From Cellulophaga baltica (GTDB lineage Bacteria > Bacteroidota > Bacteroidia > Flavobacteriales > Flavobacteriaceae): a stretch of DNA of 64,000 nt. Below, piece after piece: positions 9,913-18,587 of this stretch; position 1 is the first letter of the stretch; the number at the start of each line of letters is the position of its first letter. The DNA is taken from NCBI RefSeq assembly GCF_900102165.1, contig NZ_FNBD01000002.1, positions 402,157 through 466,156 of the forward strand, written 5' to 3'. The notes beneath the pieces were generated by a model, which ran no database searches, was not told the DNA's origin, and saw nothing but the letters and a program-made list of their open reading frames with translations. The position numbers were made by a program, and so were the translations under genes.

Positions 9913-9976
9913 CCCTTGCGAAACGCTCAGGACATGTTACTCGCAATACAAATTGCTTACAAGTATAATTATACTT
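9913..9976 (-). promoter_or_regulatory. Structured leader between rpsJ and rplC
   Basis: Three hairpins precede the terminator-like element. The first is a 16-nt palindrome over the rpsJ stop codon (arms AAGTAT/ATACTT, 9961-9976). The second is GCAAT-TTGT-ATTGC (9943-9956). The third is CCTGAGCG-TTT-CGCAAGGG (9913-9931), in which GCG/CGC and CCT/GGG flank opposed GA and AA bases that could form sheared pairs, as in many ribosomal-protein binding sites. A regulatory role is inferred. Confidence 0.45.
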
Positions 9977-10274
9977 TTATCTCTACTTCAACACCACTTG
10001 GCAACTCTAATTTCATTAAAGCGTCAATTGTTTTTGAAGAAGAACTATAAATATCAAGAAGCCTCTTATAAGAACTTAATTGAAATTGCTCTCTCGACTT
10101 TTTATTAACGTGAGGAGAACGCAATACAGTAAATATTTTCTTATGTGTTGGTAATGGAATTGGACCAGTAACAACAGCTCCTGTAGTCTTTACAGTTTTA
10201 ACTATTTTTTCAGCAGACTTATCCACTAAATTATAGTCGTATGATTTTAGTTTTATTCTAATTTTTTGACTCAT
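9969..10274 (-). CDS. rpsJ: 30S ribosomal protein S10
   Basis: Small-subunit protein S10 (NusE), 101 residues, also a part of antitermination complexes. [19 protein letters not shown] and [20 protein letters not shown] are diagnostic. It lies 10 nt after fusA, so it is attached to the str section rather than directly to rplC, an arrangement usual in Bacteroidota. A structured 156-nt gap follows. Confidence 0.98.
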   Translation of the reverse strand: MSQKIRIKLKSYDYNLVDKSAEKIVKTVKTTGAVVTGPIPLPTHKKIFTVLRSPHVNKKSREQFQLSSYKRLLDIYSSSSKTIDALMKLELPSGVEVEIKV

Positions 10275-10284
10275 TTTCGTAAAA

Positions 10285-12417
10285 TTAAGCGGTTAAACCT
10301 TTTGCTGCTTTGATTACCTCTTCAGAAATATTTGAAGGTGTCTCCGCATAATGTGAAAATTCCATTGTTGATGTCGCTCTACCAGAAGACATTGTTCTTA
10401 ACGCCGTAACGTAACCAAACATTTCCGATAATGGAACTTCACCTTTTATCACCTTAGCACCAGCTCTATCACTCATGTTAGTAATAGTTCCTCTTCTTCT
10501 GTTTAAATCTCCAACAATATCACCCATGTTTTCTTCAGGTGTTAAAGCTTCAATTTTCATAATAGGCTCCATAATTACGGCTCCAGCAGCTTTACCAGCA
10601 GCTTTATAACCCATTTTTGCAGCTAATTCAAAAGATAATGCATCAGAATCCACAGGGTGGAAAGATCCATCTGTCAAAACAACTTTCATACGATCCATTT
10701 CATAACCAGCTAAAGGACCCGCCTTCATTGCAGCTGTGAAACCTTTTTGAACCGAAGGAATAAATTCTTTAGGAATACGCCCACCTTTAATTTCATCTAC
10801 GAACTGCAATCCAGTTCCCTCAAATGAATCATCAGCAGGCCCCATTTCGAATACAATATCCCCGAACTTACCACGTCCACCAGATTGTTTTTTATATGTT
10901 TCTCTATGAGAAGCCATTTTAGTTAAAGCCTCTTTGTACTCAACCTGAGGTTGACCTTGATTAACTTCAACTTTAAATTCACGTCTTAAACGATCCACAA
11001 TAATATCTAAGTGAAGCTCACCCATACCTGATATAATTGTTTGACCAGAAGCTTCATCTGTTCTAGCTGTAAATGTAGGATCTTCCTCAGAAAGCTTAGC
11101 CAAAGCCATTCCTAATTTATCAACATCAGCCTTGGTTTTAGGCTCTACCGCAATACCAATAACTGGATCAGGGAAGTCCATACTCTCCAAAACAATAGGA
11201 TGTTTCTCAGCAGATAATGTATCACCAGTTTTAATATCCTTAAAACCTACAGCAGCACCAATATCTCCAGCTTCTATATAATCAATTGCATTTTGCTTGT
11301 TAGCATGCATTTGGTATATTCTAGAAATACGCTCCTTATTGCCTGAACGATTGTTCAACACATAAGAACCAGCATCTAACCTACCAGAATACGCTCTAAA
11401 GAATGCTAAACGACCTACAAAAGGATCAGTTGCAATTTTAAAAGCTAAAGCAGCAAATGGCTCCTTTACGTCTGGCTTTCTAGTAATTGGCAATTCAGTA
11501 TCAGGATCCGTACCTGTAATTGCTTCCTTATCCAATGGAGAAGGCAAGTAACGACAAACAGCATCTAACAAGAACTGAACACCTTTATTTTTAAATGATG
11601 AACCACAAATCATAGGTATGATACTCATATCCATAACCGCAGCTCTTAAAGCAGCATGTACTTCATCTTCAGTAATAGAATTCTCATCTTCGAAGAATTT
11701 CTCCATTAAAGTGTCATCATACTCAGCAACCGCTTCAATCAAGTTAGCTCTATATTCCCTAACTTCTGCCTTCATTTCTTCAGGGATATCAACTACATCA
11801 AAAGTTGCCCCAAAGTTATCTTCATGCCATATAATAGCTCTATTCTTAACCAAATCAACAACACCTCTAAAGTCCGCTTCATCACCTATTGGCAAAACTA
11901 TTGGAACAGCATTAGATTTTAACATCTCTTTAATTTGCTTACAAACCATTAAGAAGTTAGAACCCTGTCTATCCATTTTATTCACAAAGCCCATTCTTGG
12001 AACCTTGTAATTATCAGCAAGTCTCCAGTTAGTTTCAGACTGAGGCTCTACACCATCAACTGCACTAAATAAGAAAACCAAACCATCAAGTACACGCAAA
12101 GAACGGTTTACTTCAACCGTAAAATCAACGTGGCCAGGAGTATCAATAATATTGAAGTGATACGGCTTAGTTTCATCAATTTTCTCCCCATTTTTCATCG
12201 GGAAATTCCACGTACACGTTGTAGCAGCAGAGGTAATAGTAATACCACGCTCTTGCTCCTGCTCCATCCAATCCATTGTAGCAGCACCATCATGCACTTC
12301 TCCAATTTTATGACTTACACCCGTATAAAATAATATACGTTCAGTAGTAGTTGTTTTCCCCGCATCAATATGAGCAGCAATACCTATATTTCTAGTAAAT
12401 TTTAAATCTCTTGACAT
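10285..12417 (-). CDS. fusA: Elongation factor G
   Basis: Translocation GTPase EF-G, 710 residues, full length. The GTPase motifs are intact: [13 protein letters not shown] (G1), [11 protein letters not shown] (G2), DTPGHVDF (G3) and NKMDRQG (G4). The domain III-V part includes [18 protein letters not shown] and [13 protein letters not shown]. It sits 9 nt after rpsG and 10 nt before rpsJ. It is the canonical copy by context and motif conservation. Confidence 0.98.
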   Translation of the reverse strand: MSRDLKFTRNIGIAAHIDAGKTTTTERILFYTGVSHKIGEVHDGAATMDWMEQEQERGITITSAATTCTWNFPMKNGEKIDETKPYHFNIIDTPGHVDFTVEVNRSLRVLDGLVFLFSAVDGVEPQSETNWRLADNYKVPRMGFVNKMDRQGSNFLMVCKQIKEMLKSNAVPIVLPIGDEADFRGVVDLVKNRAIIWHEDNFGATFDVVDIPEEMKAEVREYRANLIEAVAEYDDTLMEKFFEDENSITEDEVHAALRAAVMDMSIIPMICGSSFKNKGVQFLLDAVCRYLPSPLDKEAITGTDPDTELPITRKPDVKEPFAALAFKIATDPFVGRLAFFRAYSGRLDAGSYVLNNRSGNKERISRIYQMHANKQNAIDYIEAGDIGAAVGFKDIKTGDTLSAEKHPIVLESMDFPDPVIGIAVEPKTKADVDKLGMALAKLSEEDPTFTARTDEASGQTIISGMGELHLDIIVDRLRREFKVEVNQGQPQVEYKEALTKMASHRETYKKQSGGRGKFGDIVFEMGPADDSFEGTGLQFVDEIKGGRIPKEFIPSVQKGFTAAMKAGPLAGYEMDRMKVVLTDGSFHPVDSDALSFELAAKMGYKAAGKAAGAVIMEPIMKIEALTPEENMGDIVGDLNRRRGTITNMSDRAGAKVIKGEVPLSEMFGYVTALRTMSSGRATSTMEFSHYAETPSNISEEVIKAAKGLTA

Positions 12418-12426
12418 TTCTGATAA

Positions 12427-12903
12427 TTAAAATCTAAAGTGAGAGAAAGCTTTATTAGCTTCTGCCATTTTGTGAGTATCTGTTCTTTTCTTGACTGCAG
12501 CACCCTCTTCTTTAGCAGCTGCTAATATTTCACCAGCTAATTTTTGTGACATAGCTTTCTCGTTTCTCTTACGAGCATAACTAATTAACCACTTCATAGC
12601 TGTTGATATTTTTCTATCTGGTCTAATCTGCATCGGAATTTGGAATGTAGCACCCCCAACTCTTCTACTTCTTACCTCTACGTGAGGCATTACATTAGAA
12701 AGAGCATCTTTCCAAATTTCTAGAGCCGTTTTTTCTTCGTCTGTTTTCTTTTCCTCTACGATATCAATAGCATCGTAAAATACTTTGTACGCTATAGACT
12801 TCTTACCATCCCACATCATCATGTTAACAAAACGCGTCACTAACTGATCATTAAATCTTGGATCTGGTAAAAGAGGTCTCTTTTTAGCCTGTTTTTTTCT
12901 CAT
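12427..12903 (-). CDS. rpsG: 30S ribosomal protein S7
   Basis: Small-subunit head protein S7, 158 residues. It starts [19 protein letters not shown] and has [20 protein letters not shown], the conserved S7 block. S7 is the autogenous repressor of the str operon in Escherichia coli; no obvious target structure was recognised in the 20-nt rpsL-rpsG gap here. Confidence 0.97.
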   Translation of the reverse strand: MRKKQAKKRPLLPDPRFNDQLVTRFVNMMMWDGKKSIAYKVFYDAIDIVEEKKTDEEKTALEIWKDALSNVMPHVEVRSRRVGGATFQIPMQIRPDRKISTAMKWLISYARKRNEKAMSQKLAGEILAAAKEEGAAVKKRTDTHKMAEANKAFSHFRF

Positions 12904-12923
12904 TGTTTCTGTTTAAAGCTTGA

Positions 12924-13298
12924 TTACTTCTTAGGTCTTTTAGCACCATACTTAGATCTACGTTGAGTTCTTCCAGCAACACCTGCTGTATCCAAAGCAC
13001 CTCTAACGATATGATACCTAACACCTGGTAAATCCTTAACTCTTCCGCCCCTTACTAATACTATCGAGTGCTCTTGAAGATTATGTCCTTCACCAGGGAT
13101 GTATGCATTTACCTCCTTACCATTTGTTAACCTAACTCTTGCTACTTTACGCATTGCAGAATTTGGTTTTTTAGGTGTAGTTGTGTAAACACGAGTACAA
13201 ACCCCTCTTCTCTGAGGACAAGAATCCAAAGCAGCCGATTTACTCTTCTTAGTAATCGTGGCCCTTCCTTTTCTTACTAATTGTGAAATTGTTGGCAT
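12924..13298 (-). CDS. rpsL: 30S ribosomal protein S12
   Basis: Decoding-centre protein S12, 124 residues. [11 protein letters not shown] starts the protein. The streptomycin-relevant lysines are wild type ([10 protein letters not shown] and [13 protein letters not shown]), so no target-mutation resistance is indicated. It is the first gene of the ribosomal run and lies behind a good Bacteroidota-type promoter at 13346-13376. Confidence 0.98.
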   Translation of the reverse strand: MPTISQLVRKGRATITKKSKSAALDSCPQRRGVCTRVYTTTPKKPNSAMRKVARVRLTNGKEVNAYIPGEGHNLQEHSIVLVRGGRVKDLPGVRYHIVRGALDTAGVAGRTQRRSKYGAKRPKK

Positions 13299-13326
13299 AC
13301 TATAATTGTATCTATATATATAACTT

Positions 13327-13342
13327 ACCCTTTTTTAAGGGT
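13327..13342 (-). promoter_or_regulatory. 5'-leader hairpin of the rpsL operon
   Basis: ACCCTT and AAGGGT form a perfect 6-bp stem with a 4-nt AAAA loop in the transcript, right at the expected 5' end of the operon mRNA. It may protect the 5' end or act in control; no run of T follows, so it is not a terminator. Confidence 0.45.
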
Positions 13343-13345
13343 CGG

Positions 13346-13376
13346 CAAATGTAGCAATAAATCCCATTAATTCAAA
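13346..13376 (-). promoter_or_regulatory. Promoter of the rpsL-led ribosomal operon
   Basis: On the minus strand TTTG (13373-13376) is followed after 19 nt by TACATTTG (13346-13353), a full match to the Bacteroidota primary-sigma consensus (TTTG at -33, TAnnTTTG at -7). Transcription would start near 13340, about 40 nt ahead of rpsL. Confidence 0.75.
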
Positions 13377-13619
13377 TAGTTAATCACTTTTATTTGATTT
13401 AATTATTTTCAACACAACAATACCCAAGGTAATTAGCCTACAATTTTAAAAAGAATGATGGTGTAAATTCACCCAAAAACCAAGATAAGCTAAAATCAAA
13501 GCTATTAATTGTACAGGAATTAACACCAAAGATTTATTTTCTTAAAAAATTATTAAATTCCTTAGGTTTATTAACATAAAATTATGACTTTTACGGTAAC
13601 TAATTCAAATTTAAAAATA
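13377..13619. other. AT-rich intergenic region upstream of the first susC
   Basis: This separates the divergent ribosomal operon and the first SusC gene. No ORF of note is seen. TAGGTTTA near 13564 is a one-mismatch match to the -7 consensus and might serve the susC gene, but a matching -33 element is not obvious. No operator-like palindrome or sigma/anti-sigma gene is present. Confidence 0.4.
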
Positions 13620-16600
13620 ATGAAAACAAAAGGAAATGGAATCCTTACGCTTCTATTAGCGTTTGTTGTGCACTTAACATTTGCACAAGATAAGACGATT
13701 TCGGGTACAGTTACGGATCAAGACGGCGTTCCACTACCCGGTGTTAATATCGTAGCAATAGGAACAACTAATGGAACACAAACGGATTTTGATGGAAATT
13801 ACGCTATCAAAACAAGCGTTGGAAAAACGTTATTGTTTACCTATGTAGGCCAGAAAGATGTTAAAATGCTTGTCGGAACTAGCTTAACTATTAACGCACA
13901 GATGACTGAAGATGCGCAAGCATTGGCTGAAGTAGTTGTAACCGCCCAAGGCATCAAATCAAACCCTAGAGCATTAAGCTACGCTGTACAATCCGTAGAC
14001 TCAGACGATATTGAAAAATCTAGGGAGACTAATTTAGTTTCTGCACTAAGCGCTAAAGCCGCTGGTGTTCAAGTAACTACTTCATCTGGTTCAGTTGGAG
14101 CTTCCGCTAACATTAGAATAAGAGGTAATACCTCTATTACTAGATCGAATGGTCCACTTTTTGTTGTAGATGGAGTGCCAATTGACAACTCATCTTCCGC
14201 AGAAGACCCAACTCAAGGAGGCAACTCTAGTTTGTCAGGTAGTGATTTCTCAAATCGCGCCATTGATATTAATTCAAATGATATTGAATCCGTAAATATT
14301 CTTAAAGGTATTGCAGCTCAAACCCTTTATGGGCTTAGAGCAGCAAACGGAGTAGTCCTTATTACAACAAAAAAAGGAAGATCTGGTAAAACAAGAGTTA
14401 CATTAAACACTTCAACTATCATTTCAAATTACAACAAGGGACCTGAATTACAACAGGTTTATTCACAAGGACGTCACTTCGAAGGTGCCCTACAATATCG
14501 AGGACCTGAGACTTTTGAAGGTGATTCTTGGGGTCCAAAAATTTCTGATTTGGAATATGATGGAGATTCAAGTTATCCATTTGACTCAAATGGTGCATTA
14601 GTACCAAAAGGCACAGGCAATGGAGTAGCTGCAAATGCTTACGATCCTTATGACTTTTTTAAAATTGGAGTTGCTACAGATATAAATCTGTCTGCTAGCG
14701 GTGGAAATGAAAACATCAATTATAGAGCTTCACTTGGCCGATTACGTCAAGAAGGAATTTCTCCGAATGAAGCATTTGAAAGAAAAACCTTTAGAGTAGA
14801 TACACAAGCTAAGTTAAATGACAAATTGACATTTGACATGTCTGGTCAATATACTAATTCAGGAGGTAATAGAGTTCAAAGAGGATCTAATATATCTGGT
14901 ATAATGTTAGGTTTATTAAGAAACACTCCAACTTTCGACATTGGTAACGGACTAACAGGTCAAGCAGCGGCTGATAGCCCATCATCTTACTTTTACACAA
15001 TTCCAGGTTCAGAATTACCAGGCCAAAGAAGCTATAGAGATGGTATTTATAATAATCCATATTTTACAGTAGCTAGAAACAAAAACTTAGACAACGTTAA
15101 TCGAACCATAGGAAAAATGGGATTGACATACGATGTTAATGAATGGCTTAACTTGAAATCCACAGCATCTATTGATAGATACACCGATGTAAGAAAAATA
15201 GGTTTCGACATAATTGATGCAAGCTTTGGTAATGGTAGAACCATAAATGATGTAATTTCAAATCAAGATGTCAACTGGAACTTCCTTGCAAATGCAACAC
15301 ACGATTTCAATGAAGACTTCGGGATTGTTGCAAGTATTGGATATGATGGATTTTACACAAAATTCAATAGACAGACTGTTCTTGGTGATGGTATGACAAT
15401 TCCTGGCTTCTTTAATTTGAGTAACGTAGAAACTACCCAAGCAATAGAATCTTCTAATGCAAAAAAATTAATTGGCGCATTTGCAACAACAACGTTGAGC
15501 TACGATAATATGATTTTTATCACTCCAGCTTTCAGAAATGACTGGTCTTCTACTTTACCTAAAGGAGCTAATACGTTCCAATCATATTCAATAGGTGCAA
15601 GTTTTGTTTTTAGTGAATTATATAATGCAAACAACGATTCTTTTATTAATTACGGAAAATTAAGAGGTTCATGGGGTAAATCTGGAAATGATGCTCCTGT
15701 CTACGCTACTTTAACAAATTTTGGAGGCACATCAGTAGGTGGAGACGGCTTTATTCAAAGTGTAGATTTCCCTGCATATGACACCACATCTTACGAGAGA
15801 TCTGCAACATCAGGAAACCCTAACCTAACACCTGAAATAACTAAAGAATTTGAAGTTGGTGTAGAATTATCTATGTTGAGTTCTCGTCTAAAATTAGACG
15901 TTGCTTACTATGACAAAGAGACTACAGATCAAATCCTACCTGTAGATGCAGCACCTTCATCAGGTTTCCTTAGTCGTTTTGAGAATGTTGGTAGAGTTTC
16001 AAATAAAGGTTACGAAGTTTCCTTAGGTGGTTCACCAGTAAGATCAGAAAACTTTTCGTGGAATATAGATATAAACTGGACAACTTACGAAAATGTAGTC
16101 GAAGAGTTAGTGGATGGAGTAGAAAGCATAACCTTAAACGGTTTCACTAGTACAAGCTCAAGAGCTGTTGCGGGTGAATCTTATGGAGCACTATTTGGAT
16201 CAAGATTTGCACGCAATGATGATGGAGAGATATTGATTGATGATGACGGCTACCCATTACAAGCTTCAGAAGATGGCGTTGTAGGCGACCCAATTCCAGA
16301 TTGGACTGCGGGTATTAGCAACTCATTCAGATACAAAAATTTCAACCTTTCTGTACTTTTTGACATTAGACAAGGTGGAGATGTATGGTGTGGAACTTGT
16401 GGAATCATTGATTACTTCGGAACATCATCTGCAACTCTTATTAGAGATCAAACTACAGTATTTCAAGGTATTGTTGAATCTACCGGAGCTGTTAACACTC
16501 AAGTCGTGGCGTATTCAGACCCAACTGTTAGTGAAAATAACAACTATTGGAGACGTTATGGATTTGGCGGATTATCAGAAACTGCAATATATGACGCTTC

Positions 16601-16838
16601 TTGGGTAAGACTAAGAGAGGTTACATTATCGTATGATTTTCCTGCGAAATGGCTAGAAAATACTTTTATAGAAGGTATATCGTTATCCGGTTTCGGTCGA
16701 AATTTATGGTTAAATACCGATTATCCTGGGGTTGATCCTGAAACTAACCTTTCTGGCGACAGTAATGGTATAGGGTTAGATTATTTCAACCAGCCGAACA
16801 CCGAAAGTTATGGATTAAACCTAAAATTAAATTTCTAA
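13620..16838 (+). CDS. SusC/RagA-type TonB-dependent outer-membrane transporter (first copy)
   Basis: TonB-dependent importer of the SusC family, 1072 residues from the chosen start. An in-frame ATG exists at 13584, but the ATG at 13620 places a clean signal peptide (MKTKGNGILTLLLAFVVHLTFAQ) at the N-terminus, so it is preferred. A carboxypeptidase-regulatory-like domain follows (about residues 27-105, with GVNIVAIGTTNGTQTDFDGNY). Next come the plug domain (RIRGNTSI, LFVVDGVPIDN, ESVNILKGIAAQTLYGLRAA) and the 22-strand barrel, ending in NLKLNF. There is no STN domain, so signalling through an anti-sigma factor is not indicated. It lies 4 nt before its SusD partner. The substrate is unknown. 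Confidence 0.93.
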   Translation: MKTKGNGILTLLLAFVVHLTFAQDKTISGTVTDQDGVPLPGVNIVAIGTTNGTQTDFDGNYAIKTSVGKTLLFTYVGQKDVKMLVGTSLTINAQMTEDAQALAEVVVTAQGIKSNPRALSYAVQSVDSDDIEKSRETNLVSALSAKAAGVQVTTSSGSVGASANIRIRGNTSITRSNGPLFVVDGVPIDNSSSAEDPTQGGNSSLSGSDFSNRAIDINSNDIESVNILKGIAAQTLYGLRAANGVVLITTKKGRSGKTRVTLNTSTIISNYNKGPELQQVYSQGRHFEGALQYRGPETFEGDSWGPKISDLEYDGDSSYPFDSNGALVPKGTGNGVAANAYDPYDFFKIGVATDINLSASGGNENINYRASLGRLRQEGISPNEAFERKTFRVDTQAKLNDKLTFDMSGQYTNSGGNRVQRGSNISGIMLGLLRNTPTFDIGNGLTGQAAADSPSSYFYTIPGSELPGQRSYRDGIYNNPYFTVARNKNLDNVNRTIGKMGLTYDVNEWLNLKSTASIDRYTDVRKIGFDIIDASFGNGRTINDVISNQDVNWNFLANATHDFNEDFGIVASIGYDGFYTKFNRQTVLGDGMTIPGFFNLSNVETTQAIESSNAKKLIGAFATTTLSYDNMIFITPAFRNDWSSTLPKGANTFQSYSIGASFVFSELYNANNDSFINYGKLRGSWGKSGNDAPVYATLTNFGGTSVGGDGFIQSVDFPAYDTTSYERSATSGNPNLTPEITKEFEVGVELSMLSSRLKLDVAYYDKETTDQILPVDAAPSSGFLSRFENVGRVSNKGYEVSLGGSPVRSENFSWNIDINWTTYENVVEELVDGVESITLNGFTSTSSRAVAGESYGALFGSRFARNDDGEILIDDDGYPLQASEDGVVGDPIPDWTAGISNSFRYKNFNLSVLFDIRQGGDVWCGTCGIIDYFGTSSATLIRDQTTVFQGIVESTGAVNTQVVAYSDPTVSENNNYWRRYGFGGLSETAIYDASWVRLREVTLSYDFPAKWLENTFIEGISLSGFGRNLWLNTDYPGVDPETNLSGDSNGIGLDYFNQPNTESYGLNLKLNF

Positions 16839-16842
16839 AAAG

Positions 16843-18210
16843 ATGAAAACTACAAAATTAATATTTATAGGACTCTTATTAACTCTTGGTATTTCTTGTG
16901 AAATTACAGACGTTAATGTTGATCCAGATAATCCTTCTGCTGAATTAGTTAATGCAGGAGCAATATACCCTGGTATGATTGCGCAAACGCATAGAAACTC
17001 TGTAGCCCTAGGGGGAAGGATAGCTGGAATTGTTACGCAACAATATGATGGTTTAGATGCGCAACAAATAGCTTATGGTCAATATAACATTGGTGAAACA
17101 GATTTAAGTAATTTATGGGATTCTGGTCTTTATGGAGCTGGTTCCATGAGAGATTGCTTTGTTATTATGCAAAATAATCCTGGTGAAATCGGGGCTTTAG
17201 CTAAATTATATATGGCAGCAAATTTAGGGCTAGCTACTAGTTCATTTGGTGACGTCCCTTATTCAGAGGCATTTCTAGGTGACACAGGGACTCAAACCCC
17301 TAAATATGATGATCAAGTTGAATTATATGCAGTAATACAAAGCCTTTTAGATGAATCTATTGCCGACGGAGTAGCGTCTGGAATTGGCGAATTCACAGGT
17401 GCTGGAGCAACTGGAAATATAAACTGGGAAGGAACTGCTCACGCATTAAAAGCAAGGTATTATATGCACTTAACTTCTGTAAATGGTGTTAGTGCTGCGC
17501 AAAATGCTTTGACTGAAGTTCAACAAGCAATTACCAGTACTGATCAACAACCAGATTTTATCTATAGTGCTCCTGCACAATTTTCAAATCCTCTAGCATT
17601 ATTTGATAACGACAGACCTAGTACTTTAGGATTCGGAACATACCTTAATTCTATTATGACTGGGGATCCAAGATTGTCAATTTACACTACGGATGGAGAA
17701 TCTTTTGCTGGCTTAGATGGTCTTTTCTGGGGACAGTTTGAATCACCTACCCCATTAATTTCATATTGGGAGGTGAAATTTATTGAGGCTGAAGCTATCG
17801 TTAGAACAGGAGGATCCGATACTGATGCTTTAAATGCTTTAAAAGACGCTATTTTAGCAAATATGCAATATATCGGAGTACCCACTGCAGACTCAAATAC
17901 CTATGTAGATGCTTTATCGTTAGCAGGCTCTGAAAGCGATAAAATCGAAACAATTATCGTTGAAAAATACAAATCTCTATATGGCAATGCACCAATAGAA
18001 TCATGGGTTGACTATAGAAGAACTGGGTTCCCTGTTCTAACTCCAAATCCTGACGCTGTTGCCGCTGTGAATCCTTCTAAAATTATTCCTAGAAGATTCC
18101 TATATCCTATTACGGAGCGTCAAACTAATTTAGAAAACTATAATGCCGCAATTTCTGCGCAAGGAGGTCATTTATTAGATGATGATTTGGCTATATTCCC
18201 AAATAACTAA
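16843..18210 (+). CDS. SusD/RagB-family lipoprotein (first copy)
   Basis: Surface substrate-binding lipoprotein, partner lid of the SusC transporter just upstream, 455 residues. The N-terminus has a lipoprotein signal with a Cys at residue 19 (LLLTLGISCEITDVN), and DVNVDPDNPSAE and the helix-rich TPR-like body follow. The closing segment SWVDYRRTGFPVLTPN plus IIPRRFLYPITERQTN is typical of the SusD-like_2 group. It is shorter than classical SusD (about 550). A strong terminator follows at 18236. Confidence 0.9.
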   Translation: MKTTKLIFIGLLLTLGISCEITDVNVDPDNPSAELVNAGAIYPGMIAQTHRNSVALGGRIAGIVTQQYDGLDAQQIAYGQYNIGETDLSNLWDSGLYGAGSMRDCFVIMQNNPGEIGALAKLYMAANLGLATSSFGDVPYSEAFLGDTGTQTPKYDDQVELYAVIQSLLDESIADGVASGIGEFTGAGATGNINWEGTAHALKARYYMHLTSVNGVSAAQNALTEVQQAITSTDQQPDFIYSAPAQFSNPLALFDNDRPSTLGFGTYLNSIMTGDPRLSIYTTDGESFAGLDGLFWGQFESPTPLISYWEVKFIEAEAIVRTGGSDTDALNALKDAILANMQYIGVPTADSNTYVDALSLAGSESDKIETIIVEKYKSLYGNAPIESWVDYRRTGFPVLTPNPDAVAAVNPSKIIPRRFLYPITERQTNLENYNAAISAQGGHLLDDDLAIFPNN

Positions 18211-18235
18211 ATGTAATTATTTAATTTTAAATATA

Positions 18236-18263
18236 AACCACCTCAATCGAGGTGGTTTTTTTT
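18236..18263 (+). terminator. Intrinsic terminator after the first susCD pair
   Basis: AACCACCTC and GAGGTGGTT form a perfect 9-bp stem (18236-18244 with 18249-18257) around the loop AATC, followed by a run of eight T (18256-18263). It closes the first susCD unit and separates it from the second. Confidence 0.9.
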
Positions 18264-18587
18264 GATATATACATCAAAGAACTCTAAAAGAAGCTATTAG
18301 TAAAAAACAAACCCATAGAAGCACAAAATATACGAATTAGTGCAGAGGGTCAATTTTCTATGAAAGAATTACTTAAAAATGAAAAAAGTTTACATTATTA
18401 ATAATAAAATCAAATAATTTAACATTTAGCAAAATATAGTTGATATTTTGAATTATCAACAAAAACACGTGCTCGAGAAAGATACATCCATAGAAATTAA
18501 TTATAATCATAAAATTATATTAATAAATTTAGAATAATTAACATGGAATTATCACTTTCGCCGCCAACTAATTCTAATAACATAATA
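18264..18587. other. AT-rich intergenic region upstream of the second susC
   Basis: About 320 nt with no convincing ORF. No exact TAnnTTTG was found; the nearest is GATATTTTG around 18441, with one T too few in the spacer. No palindromic operator stands out. The promoter of the second SusC unit should lie here because a terminator precedes it. Confidence 0.4.

Noticed and set aside
11618..12010. A 130-codon open frame on the plus strand opposite fusA.
   Set aside because: Antisense shadow of a highly conserved gene; low-complexity Ser/Ile/Lys product and no promoter.
12924..13298. Possible streptomycin-resistance substitution in rpsL.
   Set aside because: Both key lysines (in PKKPNS and GGRVKDLPG) are wild type.
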